Source: Corallococcus silvisoli (GTDB taxonomy: Bacteria; Myxococcota; Myxococcia; Myxococcales; Myxococcaceae). From it: a stretch of 64,000 bases of DNA. The stretch spans positions 372,001 to 436,000 of the forward strand of contig NZ_JAAAPJ010000008.1 of the NCBI RefSeq assembly GCF_009909145.1. The letters run 5' to 3'. Position numbers and translations under genes: made by a program. Below the pieces are notes generated by a model that saw only the letters and a program-made list of their open reading frames with translations, did not search any database and was not told where the DNA came from. Shown here piece after piece: positions 9,687-18,734 of this stretch. Within the stretch, counting starts at the first letter, position 1. Each line of letters starts with the position of its first letter.

Positions 9687-10073
9687 ATGTCTCTCATCGA
9701 TCACCTGGATCACCTCGTCCTGACGTGTGTCGACGTCGAAGCCACCCGGCGGTTCTATACGGAAGTGCTTCAGCTGCGCCTTGAAACCTTCGGGGCGGGC
9801 CGCATCGCGTTCTGCTTCGGAAACCAGAAGCTCAACGTGCATGTGCGCGGGCATGAGTTCCCGCCGCATGCGCATCTGCCCGTGCCCGGTGCGCTGGACC
9901 TGTGCTTCATCGCCACGGTGCCGCTCGAGCAGGTCATCGCGCATCTGAACGCACGGGGCTGGCCCATCGTCGAAGGGCCGGTGGAGCGCACGGGCGCGAC
10001 CCAGAAGCTCCGCTCGGTCTACGTCCGCGATCCGGATCTGAACCTGATCGAGATCTCGGAGCCGCTGTGTTGA
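9687..10073 (+). CDS. VOC (glyoxalase/dioxygenase) superfamily protein
   Basis: A 128-residue single-module vicinal oxygen chelate protein. The N-terminal strand IDHLDHLVLTCVDVEATRRFY and C-terminal VYVRDPDLNLIEISEP are the conserved paired beta-alpha-beta-beta-beta module ends, giving metal ligands His (HLDH) and Glu (IEI). Relatives include virulence proteins of the fosfomycin-resistance/glyoxalase group, but substrate specificity cannot be read from the sequence. A GGAGG ribosome binding site precedes the ATG. The gene is divergent from the patatin gene (99-bp gap) and ends 6 bp from the converging glycosyltransferase. Confidence 0.85.
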   Translation: MSLIDHLDHLVLTCVDVEATRRFYTEVLQLRLETFGAGRIAFCFGNQKLNVHVRGHEFPPHAHLPVPGALDLCFIATVPLEQVIAHLNARGWPIVEGPVERTGATQKLRSVYVRDPDLNLIEISEPLC

Positions 10074-10079
10074 GGGGAT

Positions 10080-11162
10080 TCAGGGGGGCGTGAGCACGCG
10101 GCGGTAGACGCCCAGCGTCCGGAGCGCGCATGCGTCCCACGTGAAGCGTCCCGTCCGCTCACGGCCCAGCTCCGTCAACTCGCGACGCAGGTTGTCGTCC
10201 CTCAGGATTCGCAGCGTGGCTTCGCGCCACGCGGCCCAATCATCGGGAGGCAGTCGCATCGCGGCATTGCCCACGACCTCCGGAATGGCGGTCGTGTCCG
10301 CCGCGATCACCGGGCAACCCGAGGCCATCGCCTCCAGGGCCGGCAATCCAAACCCTTCGTACTTCGACGGCAGCAGCAGCGCCGCCGCCGCTCCGTAAAA
10401 CAGCGGCATCTCCGCCTCGGACAGCTGCTCCAGGTCGAGGACGTTCTCGTGCAGGCCCAGGTCATGCGCCACCGCGCCCTTGCCCGCGAGCAGCACCAGC
10501 GGCACCGGAAGGTCCGCCGCGAACTTCCCCAGCATCGCCAGGTTCTTGAACGGCTTCGCGTTGCCCACGACCGCGACGTACCGCTCCGGCAACTCATGGC
10601 GCTCGCGGAACGCCTTGGCCTCGCTCGCGGTCGGCGGTTCGAAGCGTGGGTCCACGCCGTTGTGAATCACCTGGAACCGGTACGGCGACATCTTCAGATA
10701 CTTCCCCAGCTCCTCCCGGGAGAAGTCAGACACCGTGATCAGCGCCGACGCCAATCGCGCCCGCGGTCCCACAACGGCCTTGTAATAGATTGCCTGCACC
10801 GGCGTGTATTGGTCCGCCAGCGCCAGATGGTTCGCGTCGTGCAGCGTCGCCACCAACCGCCCCGGCCAGAACAGCGGCAACGAGAACGACGTCGCGTGGA
10901 ACAGGTCCGGCTTCAGCTTCGCCAGCTCATACGCCAGCAGCGGTTGCTCCGTCGGGGACAGGTAGCCCGCCCGGGAGCGGTGCAGCGGAATCCTCGGCGT
11001 CAGGTCGCCCAGGTCGTCCGGCAACCCCTTCGCGGGCACGAGGGCGGAGAACTCCAGGTCCGGGGCCAGCGCGGGCAGACGGCGCGCCAGCTCCAGCGCG
11101 TACCTCGCGATGCCGTGGAGCTGACCGCGCACCATTCTCAGGTCGAGGAGGACAGAGGGCAC
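10080..11162 (-). CDS. Glycosyltransferase family 4 (GT-B), O-antigen locus
   Basis: A 360-residue GT-B glycosyltransferase. The start is a GTG at 11160-11162 giving VPSVLLDLRMVRGQLHGIARYALELA, a typical family 4 N-terminus. The reading frame stays open beyond it but runs antisense through the neighbouring glycosyltransferase. The donor-binding half has FKNLAMLGKFA and LLPSKYEGFGLPALEAMASGCPVIA, the E-x7-E motif of retaining GT4 enzymes. It probably adds a sugar to a lipid-linked O-antigen unit at the cytoplasmic face. It is divergent (69 bp) from the second glycosyltransferase. In M. xanthus two glycosyltransferase genes occupy the same place between waaL and the priming enzyme. Confidence 0.88.
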   Translation of the reverse strand: MPSVLLDLRMVRGQLHGIARYALELARRLPALAPDLEFSALVPAKGLPDDLGDLTPRIPLHRSRAGYLSPTEQPLLAYELAKLKPDLFHATSFSLPLFWPGRLVATLHDANHLALADQYTPVQAIYYKAVVGPRARLASALITVSDFSREELGKYLKMSPYRFQVIHNGVDPRFEPPTASEAKAFRERHELPERYVAVVGNAKPFKNLAMLGKFAADLPVPLVLLAGKGAVAHDLGLHENVLDLEQLSEAEMPLFYGAAAALLLPSKYEGFGLPALEAMASGCPVIAADTTAIPEVVGNAAMRLPPDDWAAWREATLRILRDDNLRRELTELGRERTGRFTWDACALRTLGVYRRVLTPP

Positions 11163-11231
11163 GCTCCCTGGCCTAGCACACGCGGCCTTCCTCCGGCACC
11201 GCTGCTCCGCCAGTGCTACAAGGCGCTCCCC

Positions 11232-12362
11232 GTGAAGGTCGCCCTCGTCCACGACTGGCTTGTCACCCACCGCGGTGGAGAACGCGTCCTCGACGCCCTC
11301 TGCGAACTGTACCCCGACGCGGACCTCTACACCCTCATCCACCAGCCGGGCAGCCAGCCCCCCCGCATCGAGAACCGGCGCATCACCACGTCGTTCCTCC
11401 AGCACATCCCCGGCATCCACGCGCGCTACCGGCACTTCCTGCCGCTGTTCCCCCGCGCCATCGAAGCCCTGCGCATCACCGGCGATTACGACCTCGTCCT
11501 GTCCTCCAGCCACTGCGTCGCCAAGGGCATCCACGCCCCGCCCGGGGTCCCCCATCTGAGCTACGTCCACGCGCCCATGCGGTACATGTGGGACCTGTTC
11601 GACGAGTACTTCGGCCCTGGCCGCGCGAGCCGTCCCGTGCGCGCCGCCGCCCTCGCCGTGCGCCCCTACCTCCAGCGCTGGGATCGCGCCTCCACCGACG
11701 GCGTGCACCGCATCGTCGCCAACAGCCAGCACATCGCAGGGAAGATCCGCCGCTTCTGGGGCCGCGAGGCCTCCGTCGTCCCGCCCCCCGTGGAGCTGGA
11801 CCGCTTCACCCAACTGCCGCTCGAAGGAGGAGGGAAGGGCGGCTACTTCCTGTGGCTGGGCGCCTTCGCTCCGTACAAGCGCCTGGACGTCGCGCTGGAG
11901 GCCTTCCGCACCCTGGAGGCCCCCCTGTGGGTCGTGGGCACGGGCCAGGAGGCCGCGCGCCTCACCTCCGGACCGCTGCCGCCCCACATCCGCTTCCTCG
12001 GCAACGTCCCGGACGCCGCGCTCCCCGCGCTCTACCGCGACGCCCGCGCGCTCCTCTTCACCCCCGAGGAGGACTTCGGCATCACCCCCCTGGAGTCCCA
12101 GGCCACGGGCCGCCCCGTCATCGCCTTCGGGAAGGGGGGCGCCCTGGAGACCGTCACCGCGAAGACGGGCCTCTTCTTCGCCGAACAGACCCCTGCGTCC
12201 CTCGCCGCCGCCGTGCGCCAGTTCGACGCCTGGGAGCGGACCTTCCGCCCCGAGGACGCCCGCGCCCAGGCCGAGCGCTTCGGCCGCGCCCGCTTCCAGC
12301 AGGCCATCCAGGCCGAGGTCGACGCCCTCCTGCGCCTGCCCCCGTCCTCCCCAGGGGTGTGA
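11232..12362 (+). CDS. Glycosyltransferase family 4 (WbaZ-like), O-antigen locus
   Basis: A 376-residue GT-B glycosyltransferase. The GTG at 11232 gives VKVALVHDWLVTHRGGERVL, the conserved N-terminus of mannosyl/galactosyltransferases of the WbaZ group. Other motifs are LSYVHAPMRYMWDLFDEYF, FLWLGAFAPYKRLDVALEAF (donor site) and LLFTPEEDFGITPLESQATGRPVIAFG (E-x7-E). A cytoplasmic role in building the lipid-linked repeat unit is inferred from the waaL and wbaP-like neighbours. About 220 bp separate it from the priming enzyme gene on the same strand, enough for a separate promoter, which I could not identify. Confidence 0.9.
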   Translation: MKVALVHDWLVTHRGGERVLDALCELYPDADLYTLIHQPGSQPPRIENRRITTSFLQHIPGIHARYRHFLPLFPRAIEALRITGDYDLVLSSSHCVAKGIHAPPGVPHLSYVHAPMRYMWDLFDEYFGPGRASRPVRAAALAVRPYLQRWDRASTDGVHRIVANSQHIAGKIRRFWGREASVVPPPVELDRFTQLPLEGGGKGGYFLWLGAFAPYKRLDVALEAFRTLEAPLWVVGTGQEAARLTSGPLPPHIRFLGNVPDAALPALYRDARALLFTPEEDFGITPLESQATGRPVIAFGKGGALETVTAKTGLFFAEQTPASLAAAVRQFDAWERTFRPEDARAQAERFGRARFQQAIQAEVDALLRLPPSSPGV

Positions 12363-12581
12363 CACCGCTGTCCGTCCCCTCCCCACTTTCCCGAGGCCTG
12401 CCCGCTTTCCCGCACTCCGGGTATCCGCCGCCCTCTGGGCCAACCCCTTGGTTTCACGGAAAAACCCGTGCTAGGACGCCGCGCCGGGGGTGGGACCCGG
12501 CCGGGTAGGAGGGCCGGGGGCTCAGGGTGCGTGTCTTGCATCCGACGGACGGTCTTCGTCCCCCGGTCAGGAGTCATCGCG

Positions 12582-13976
12582 GTGTTTGGTCGCCTGCAAC
12601 GCTTCTACACGTCCATCAAGGTCGCCGCCGACGCGGGGATGCTCGCGGTGGCGTTCGTGCTCGCGTACTTCACCCGCTTCAGCGGCCTGGTGCCCATCAC
12701 GGAAGGCGTCCCGCCCATGGGCGAGACGTTCGTGTCCCTGGTGATGGTGCTGATCATCTTCCCGATGACGTTCCAGCGGGCGCGGCTGTACGCGACCAAC
12801 CGCTCGCGCTCGCACATGGGGGAGCTGTTCGAGCTGTTCAAGGCCACCATCACCGCGACGCTCGTCCTGGTGGCGGTGACGTACTTCATCCGCGAGCGCT
12901 ATTCGCGCCTCACGCTGGCCATCTTCGTCATCTACGCGTTCACGCTCATCGCGCTGTCGCGACTGGCCTTCCGGCACGTCCTCAGCGAGGTGCGCCGGCG
13001 CGGCTACAACCTCAAGTCCATCCTCGTCATCGGCGAGGAGGACCTGGGCCTGCGCACCATCGAGACGGTGGAGAGCCACCGCGAGCTGGGCTTCCGCGTG
13101 ACGGGCGTGCTGGCGCTGAAGGAGGAGAAGGTCGGCCAGTGGGTGGGCGGCGTGCGCGTCGTGGGGCACGTGGCCGGGGTCGAGGCGTACCTGGATGCGC
13201 ACCCGGTCGATCAGGTCATCATCGCCGTGCCGCTGGAGGATCAGGCGCGGGTGAAGCCGCTGATGGAGCAGCTGGCGCTGCGCACGGTGGACGTCAAGGT
13301 GGTGCCGGACCTGTACCAGTACATCACCCTGTACGGGGGCCTTGAGGAGTTCGGCGGTCTGCCCATCATCAGCCTCCAGGGCGACCCCATGGACGGTTGG
13401 AGCCGCGTGGCCAAGCGCGTGTTCGACGTGCTGTTCTCGCTGGTGGCCATCGGGGTGAGCGCGCCGCTGATGCTCGTGACGGCGCTGCTGGTGCGGCTGA
13501 CCAGCAAGGGCCCCATCCTCTATCGCCAGGAGCGCATGGGCATGGATGGGCGGACCTTCCCCATCCTCAAGTTCCGGACCATGCGCGTGGACGCCGAGTC
13601 GCAGGGCGCCACCATGGCGAGCGCCGTGGACGCGCGGCGCACCCCGGTGGGGACGTTCCTGCGCAAGTACTCGCTGGATGAGCTGCCGCAGTTCTTCAAC
13701 GTGCTCCGGGGCGACATGAGCCTCGTGGGCCCGCGGCCGGAGCGCCCCGTCTTCATCGAGGAGTTCAAGCGGCAGATTCCGCGCTACCACCTGCGCCACA
13801 AGGTGAAGGCGGGCATCACCGGCTGGGCGCAGATCAACGGCCTGCGCGGCCAGACGTCCATCCAGAAGCGCATCGAGTACGACCTGTACTACATCGAGAA
13901 CTGGTCGCTGCTGATGGACCTGAAGATCCTCCTGCGCACCGCGCTGGGGGGCTTCCTGTCGAAGAACGCGTACTGA
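12582..13976 (+). CDS. wbaP: Polyisoprenyl-phosphate hexose-1-phosphate transferase (WbaP/SgmF-like priming enzyme)
   Basis: Initiates O-antigen or capsule synthesis by moving a sugar-1-phosphate from UDP-sugar to undecaprenyl phosphate. The GTG at 12582 is preferred because AGGAG lies about 9 nt upstream and the protein then begins VFGRLQRFYTSIKVAADA. It has 464 residues. Four N-terminal membrane helices are followed by a CoA-binding-like domain (SILVIGEEDLGL), a fifth membrane element (FDVLFSLVAIGVSAPLMLV), and the bacterial sugar transferase domain with YRQERMGMDGRTFPILKFRT, KYSLDELPQFFNVLRGDMSL, VGPRPERPVF and GITGWAQINGLRGQT. The catalytic D-E pair is in SLDELPQ. M. xanthus MXAN_2922 is, as I recall, the reported O-antigen priming enzyme in this gene order. 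Confidence 0.92.
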   Translation: MFGRLQRFYTSIKVAADAGMLAVAFVLAYFTRFSGLVPITEGVPPMGETFVSLVMVLIIFPMTFQRARLYATNRSRSHMGELFELFKATITATLVLVAVTYFIRERYSRLTLAIFVIYAFTLIALSRLAFRHVLSEVRRRGYNLKSILVIGEEDLGLRTIETVESHRELGFRVTGVLALKEEKVGQWVGGVRVVGHVAGVEAYLDAHPVDQVIIAVPLEDQARVKPLMEQLALRTVDVKVVPDLYQYITLYGGLEEFGGLPIISLQGDPMDGWSRVAKRVFDVLFSLVAIGVSAPLMLVTALLVRLTSKGPILYRQERMGMDGRTFPILKFRTMRVDAESQGATMASAVDARRTPVGTFLRKYSLDELPQFFNVLRGDMSLVGPRPERPVFIEEFKRQIPRYHLRHKVKAGITGWAQINGLRGQTSIQKRIEYDLYYIENWSLLMDLKILLRTALGGFLSKNAY

Positions 13977-14096
13977 GTCGGGCGGCTCCCGGGCCGGGTT
14001 GGGAGTCCGGGGTGGGGGCGGGCCTGACCGGTGCGCAGGTCGTATTCATGCGCACCCTCTGTTGGCGTCGCGAAGCCGTCTAGACTCACTCGCGAC

Positions 14097-17000
14097 ATGG
14101 CCGACAAGCTGGGATTGACGCTGGTCCGCAAGGGCCTCCTGACGCAGGCGCAGCTCGACCAGGGCATGAGCGCGCAGCTCGTCCACGGGGGCCGGCTGGG
14201 CTCGCGGCTCGTGGAGCTGGGGTTCCTGGACATCGAGACGGTGGGCATGGTGCTGGGGGAGCTGACCCGGCTGCCCGTGGCGATGGAGGCGGACTTCGAC
14301 GCCGTCACCGACGCGACGCTGAAGCTGCTGACGGCGGACCAGGCGGAGAAGCATCAGGCGTTCCCGCTCGCGGTGGAGGGCCGGCGGCTGAAGGTCGCGA
14401 TGGCGAACCCGCTGGACCTCCAGACGACGGATGCGCTCGGGTTCATCACCGGCATGCGCATCGTGCCGTACGTCGTGCCGGAGCTGCGGCTGTTCCATTA
14501 CCTGTCGAAGCGCTACGACGTCGACCGGCCGACGCGGCCGTTGAAGGCGCCCATCCCCGTGCCCGCGCGCCGGTCCGTGTCGGTGGCGACGGTGGCCCCC
14601 CTGGCCGCGGTGGCTCCGGTGGTCGTGCCGCCTCCGCCCGTGCCGCCGCCTCCCGCGCCCGTGCGCTCGGAGCCGGAGGTCGCGGGGATGTTCGGGGGGC
14701 TCGCGCCGGGACAGTTCCTCAGTGATGACTCGGATGATCAGGAGGCCGAGGCGGACCTGGCCGACGCGACCATCGTGGGCGAGGAGCTGCCGGACATCGT
14801 GATGGGGGAGGTGGTGCGGGCCGCGCCTCCCGTGGAGGTGGCGCGGCCGACGGGGATTCCTCCCGCGGGGCCGCCTCGTGCGCCCATGGCGACACAGCCT
14901 CCAGGAATGGTGGCTCGGCAGGGAGCGGTGCCTCCGGGGCCTGCGCCGGGTGCTCCTTCGCCAGTGGGGGCGGTGACGCCCGGAGCTGTCGCGGGTGGCG
15001 TCGCGCCCACGGGCATGATGCCTCCGGGAGTTGTTCCAGGTGCGCCGTCGCCAACGGGTGGGCTCACGCCTCCCGGCGCGATGCCTTCCGGGGCTGCGCC
15101 TTCGCCAGTGGGCGCGGTGCCTCCAGGTGCTGTCGCGGGTGCGCCTTCGGGGGGACCTCCTCCTGGCCCTGCGGTTCCCCCTCGCGCGATGCCTCCCCCG
15201 GGGGCACCGGGAGCGCAGCCGCCCGGGATGATTGGGCGGGGTGGGCCGGGGCCCGTGGTGCCTCCGGGTGTTCGGCCTTCGGCGACGGGGATTCCCGCGG
15301 TGGCGAAGGCACCGCCTCCTGGAATGCGGCCTGTCGCACCGGGTGGACCCGGGCCCGCGGCGGCTCGTCCGATGGGCCCTCCGCCGGGTGCTCCGATGCC
15401 ACCGGGGATGGTCCGTGCGGGTCCTCCGCCGGGCATGGCTCCGGGGATGGCGCCTCGGCCCGTTCCTGGCACACCGCCTCCCGGGGTGGCCGCACCGGCC
15501 GGCGCGGGGCCTGTTCCTCCGGGCGCACAGCCACCTGGGGTGGCCGGACCGACCGGTGCGGGGCCTGTTCCTCCGGGCTCGCGTCCTCCGTCCATGACGG
15601 GCGTTCCAGCCGCCGGTGCTCCTGTCGGCGCGCGTCCGGTGGGCCCCCCAGGAGCCCCGGGCTCTGCTCCGCCGAATGCCACGCCGGGAAGGCCCGCCAC
15701 GGTGGGTGGAGCGCCGCCTCCAGGCGCACCGGCTCGCCAGGGGCCTCCGTCTGGGGCCGTGCCGTCGGTGGCTGTTGGCGTGGCCGGGCCGGGAGTCGCC
15801 GTTCCTCCCGCCGGTGTCCCGATGTCCGTCGCTCAGTCGCGTCCTGGAGTGGCAGGCCCCGTCGCGAGCCCGGGGAACATGCCAGCGGGGATGGTCCCGG
15901 GTGCACCTCATGCCGTGGCGAGCCCCCCTTCAGCGGGTGCGCCGGTGTCCGTGGCCCAGGCAGCGATTGGAGCTGCTTCTCCGGGCACGGCAAACCCCGT
16001 CACGGCTCCTCCTCCGGGCGGGACCCCTCCTGTCGCGGCTCGACGCCCTTCTGGAGTGACGAATGCCCTGACGGGAGGCTCCTCGGGCGTCCCCGCCGTG
16101 GCCTCCAGCGACGCGCTCGCTGCGACTCACGTCGTCGCGGCCGGAGCTTCGACCTCCACGCCCCAGAGCAGGCCGAGCACGAAGCCGCCCCCTGAAGTCC
16201 CAGCCGCCGCACCCATGTCGGAACTGGGAGGGGAGTGGGCGGACGCGTTCACGGATGCGCCTTCCGTGGATGGGTCGTCTGTTCCGGCCAACAGTTCTCC
16301 CGTGGCGAGCCCGCCAACCGCCAGCGCGCCCACGGGGGCGATTGCAGCGCAAGGTGCTGTCCCCGCTCCGGGTCGAACGCCCTCGACGACGACGCCTGCG
16401 GTTTCGATTGCATCCAATCCCAGTCAGGTCGCGCCCATCGCTCCAAGTCTCGTGGCGGAGTCGGGATCCCCCCCCGAATCGGTCGCCTCCACGCAAGGGG
16501 TTGCACGCCCGGCGCAGGGTCCGTCGTTGTCCGAGCTGGTGATGGACGCCGAGCTTCTCGACGAGGGCGATGACATCCTGAGCCCCGAGTCATTCGAGGC
16601 CACACCCGAAGCACCGCCTGTCACACCCGCGAAGGCCTCCGAGATGGCCGAGGTCCTGACCGGGGATGATCTCGCCGACGACGACATCCTCGAAGCCGTG
16701 GATGCGATGTCCGCGGATCCGGTCAAGGCATCCACCTCCGAAGTGTCGGACGTCCTCGAAGACATGGATGTGCTTTCAGCCGAGCCGCATCAGGCCCTTG
16801 CGCCTGATGCGCCGGACAGCCTCGGTGATGCGGGCACGATGTCCGCGGATTCGCCCAAGCCCTCGGCCTCCGTGGCATCGGACCTTTTCGATGACGTGGA
16901 CGTGCTGTCGGCCGAACCCCCGTCGTCGCCTGCCTCCGAAGTGGCGGACATCCTCGTCGCCGTGGATGTGTTGTCGGCCGAACCCCCGTCGTCACCTGCC

Positions 17001-18668
17001 TCCGAAGTGGCGGACATCCTCGGCGACCTGGATGTGCTGTCGGCTGAACCCCCGTCGTCACCTGCTTCTGAAGTGGCGGACATCCTCGGCGACGCGGATG
17101 TGCTGCCGGACGAACTACGCGCCACGGCATCGATCCCGGAGGCCGAGCCTGTCTGGGATGCTGCTCCCGAGCCCACCTCGCCGGAGGCATCCGCCGAGCC
17201 GCAGGAGCCGCTGACAGCCACGCCTGTCACCGAAGCGCCTCGTCACGAACCACCGTTGGCCGCCGTCGCTCGGGACGATGAGCCAGTGAAGGCGAGTGCG
17301 CTCGAAGTACCTCCGCAAGCGCCTGCGCTCGTCGAAGCCGCGAAGCCTGTCGTCCCGGCTCTCCCGTCCTCCTCCGAACAGGAGCGGTCGGATCCACCGA
17401 CCCCCACGGATGTTCCGGCGGTGTCTGTCATTGCCGCCACCGCCGCGCAGGACCCCGAAGCCGACTCGCTCGAATTCAGCCTCGTGGGAGAGTCGCCCCG
17501 GGCCTCCGAAGAGCTCACGCCTCCGCCGTCCACGGACACGGGAGCCTCCGAAGCCTGGCAGGTCGCCGCCGCGCCGAAGACCGCCGCCGAGCCCACGGAT
17601 GCACCACCGGCCTCGACGGCTTCCGAACCGCCGCGAACCGAAATCCCCCCCGAGTTCGAGGTCGCGCTGATCTCGGACTCCGAGCCCGCTTCCGGCGCCG
17701 CGCCAGAGCCCGCCGCGAAGGCTGCTCCGTCCACGGACCCGACGCTCCCCACGGCTCCCGAAGCCATGGGCGCCGCCAGCGTCACGGACGCGCAGCCGCA
17801 CGCCGAGGCGCCGCCGGTCCCGCCGAAGCCGCGCCTCGTGGTCGCGCCGTCGACCCCGGTCCGTGACCGCACGCCCATCTCCCTCGAAGACCTGCCCGCG
17901 CCCTCCGAGGAGCCCATGCAGCTCGCCTCCACGTGGGAGTTCGTGGGCTGGCAGGGCGGCGGGGAAGGGGAGGGCGGCGTGGGCCACAGCGCGGACACCA
18001 CCTGGGTGGACCGCGTCGTGGACCTGGAGGTTCCCGCCTCCGCGCCAGCCTCCTCGGAGGACGGCGTGGCCCTGGCCTCCGCGTGGGAGTTCATGCAGCA
18101 CCCGTGGCAGCCGCAGGCCGTCGCGCGGATCGACCCCGCGCAGGCCCTGCTCGCCGCCGCCAGCGCCTCCTCGGACACTCCGCAGGACGGCCCCGTCGTC
18201 ACGACGGAGCAGGTCCTCTCCGCGCTGGACACCGCGGACTCCCAGGGCATGGTGGGCAAGGTGCTGCTGGCCTACAGCGCGGGCCGCTTCCGCCGGGCCT
18301 TCCTGCTGGGCGACAGCTTCGGGCTCGCGCGCGTGGGCCGCGCCTGGGGGCCGGGCAGCGACCGTCCGGAAGTCACGGCGCTCAAGGTGGACCTGGACGC
18401 GCCGTCCCTCCTGGCCTCCGCGCTGACGGGCCCCAGCCCCAGCGTCTTCAGCGCCCCTCAGGGTCCCCAGGACGAGGCCATCTTCTCCGCGCTGTGCGAA
18501 GCCGAGTCACACCTGCTCGTCTTCCCGCTCCACGCGCGAGGCCAGCCCGTGGCCTTCTTCGTCGCCGAGCACGGCCCCGCGCCCCTGGAGGTCTCCCTGC
18601 TGGAGGAGCTGGGCCGCATCGCGGAGCGCGCGGTGGAGATCTGCACGCGCCTCCACCGCTTCCCCTGA
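14097..18668 (+). CDS. Giant MshEN-domain / Pro-rich / repeat / GAF-like protein
   Basis: A 1523-residue protein of unknown role. Residues 4-27 (KLGLTLVRKGLLTQAQLDQG then MSAQ) and 33-56 (RLGSRLVELGFLDIETVGMV then LGEL) are two 24-residue MshEN motifs separated by exactly five residues, the arrangement that binds c-di-GMP in MshE-type ATPases. The first has K for R; the second ends in L instead of Q. There is no ATPase domain. Residues about 155-670 are a Pro/Gly/Ala-rich, PPG-dotted, probably disordered linker. Residues 869-1000 are six 22-residue acidic repeats. Two LAS-x-WEF motifs occur near residues 1276 and 1326. Residues about 1370-1523 look like a GAF-type domain (FLLGDSFGLARVGRAWGPG ... 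VFPLHARGQPVAFFVAEHG). The ATG at 14097 starts MADKLGL. A strong hairpin terminator follows. Confidence 0.85.
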   Translation: MADKLGLTLVRKGLLTQAQLDQGMSAQLVHGGRLGSRLVELGFLDIETVGMVLGELTRLPVAMEADFDAVTDATLKLLTADQAEKHQAFPLAVEGRRLKVAMANPLDLQTTDALGFITGMRIVPYVVPELRLFHYLSKRYDVDRPTRPLKAPIPVPARRSVSVATVAPLAAVAPVVVPPPPVPPPPAPVRSEPEVAGMFGGLAPGQFLSDDSDDQEAEADLADATIVGEELPDIVMGEVVRAAPPVEVARPTGIPPAGPPRAPMATQPPGMVARQGAVPPGPAPGAPSPVGAVTPGAVAGGVAPTGMMPPGVVPGAPSPTGGLTPPGAMPSGAAPSPVGAVPPGAVAGAPSGGPPPGPAVPPRAMPPPGAPGAQPPGMIGRGGPGPVVPPGVRPSATGIPAVAKAPPPGMRPVAPGGPGPAAARPMGPPPGAPMPPGMVRAGPPPGMAPGMAPRPVPGTPPPGVAAPAGAGPVPPGAQPPGVAGPTGAGPVPPGSRPPSMTGVPAAGAPVGARPVGPPGAPGSAPPNATPGRPATVGGAPPPGAPARQGPPSGAVPSVAVGVAGPGVAVPPAGVPMSVAQSRPGVAGPVASPGNMPAGMVPGAPHAVASPPSAGAPVSVAQAAIGAASPGTANPVTAPPPGGTPPVAARRPSGVTNALTGGSSGVPAVASSDALAATHVVAAGASTSTPQSRPSTKPPPEVPAAAPMSELGGEWADAFTDAPSVDGSSVPANSSPVASPPTASAPTGAIAAQGAVPAPGRTPSTTTPAVSIASNPSQVAPIAPSLVAESGSPPESVASTQGVARPAQGPSLSELVMDAELLDEGDDILSPESFEATPEAPPVTPAKASEMAEVLTGDDLADDDILEAVDAMSADPVKASTSEVSDVLEDMDVLSAEPHQALAPDAPDSLGDAGTMSADSPKPSASVASDLFDDVDVLSAEPPSSPASEVADILVAVDVLSAEPPSSPASEVADILGDLDVLSAEPPSSPASEVADILGDADVLPDELRATASIPEAEPVWDAAPEPTSPEASAEPQEPLTATPVTEAPRHEPPLAAVARDDEPVKASALEVPPQAPALVEAAKPVVPALPSSSEQERSDPPTPTDVPAVSVIAATAAQDPEADSLEFSLVGESPRASEELTPPPSTDTGASEAWQVAAAPKTAAEPTDAPPASTASEPPRTEIPPEFEVALISDSEPASGAAPEPAAKAAPSTDPTLPTAPEAMGAASVTDAQPHAEAPPVPPKPRLVVAPSTPVRDRTPISLEDLPAPSEEPMQLASTWEFVGWQGGGEGEGGVGHSADTTWVDRVVDLEVPASAPASSEDGVALASAWEFMQHPWQPQAVARIDPAQALLAAASASSDTPQDGPVVTTEQVLSALDTADSQGMVGKVLLAYSAGRFRRAFLLGDSFGLARVGRAWGPGSDRPEVTALKVDLDAPSLLASALTGPSPSVFSAPQGPQDEAIFSALCEAESHLLVFPLHARGQPVAFFVAEHGPAPLEVSLLEELGRIAERAVEICTRLHRFP
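16701..17096 (+). repeat. Six in-frame 66-bp (22-residue) tandem repeats
   Basis: Units begin at 16701, 16767, 16833, 16899, 16965 and 17031. The last three are nearly identical at DNA level and encode DVLSAEPPSSPASEVADIL plus three variable residues. The first three are diverged but keep the (D/G)-x-(L/M)-S-A-(D/E) start and a hydrophobic ending. A partial seventh start (DVLPDEL) follows. The gradient from diverged to identical suggests growth by recent duplication at the 3' end. Confidence 0.9.
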
Positions 18669-18673
18669 AGCAC

Positions 18674-18707
18674 GAAGGGCTCCGGAGCCTGCGCCCCGGA
18701 GCCCTTC
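18674..18707. terminator. Bidirectional hairpin terminator between convergent genes
   Basis: A perfect 12-bp stem (GAAGGGCTCCGG with CCGGAGCCCTTC) closes a 10-nt loop in the 66-bp gap between the giant MshEN gene and the converging nrdJ gene. There is no long T-tract on either side, so termination strength is uncertain, but the position fits a shared terminator. Confidence 0.7.
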
Positions 18708-18734
18708 CTTACGTCCTGAACGCGCCGCCGCGGC

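Noticed and set aside
11163..12443. N-terminal extension joining the minus-strand glycosyltransferase to 427 more residues
   Set aside because: The extension is antisense to the second glycosyltransferase; the GTG at 11162 gives a proper family N-terminus.
16701..17096. CRISPR-like array
   Set aside because: Repeats are contiguous, in frame and coding, with no spacers.
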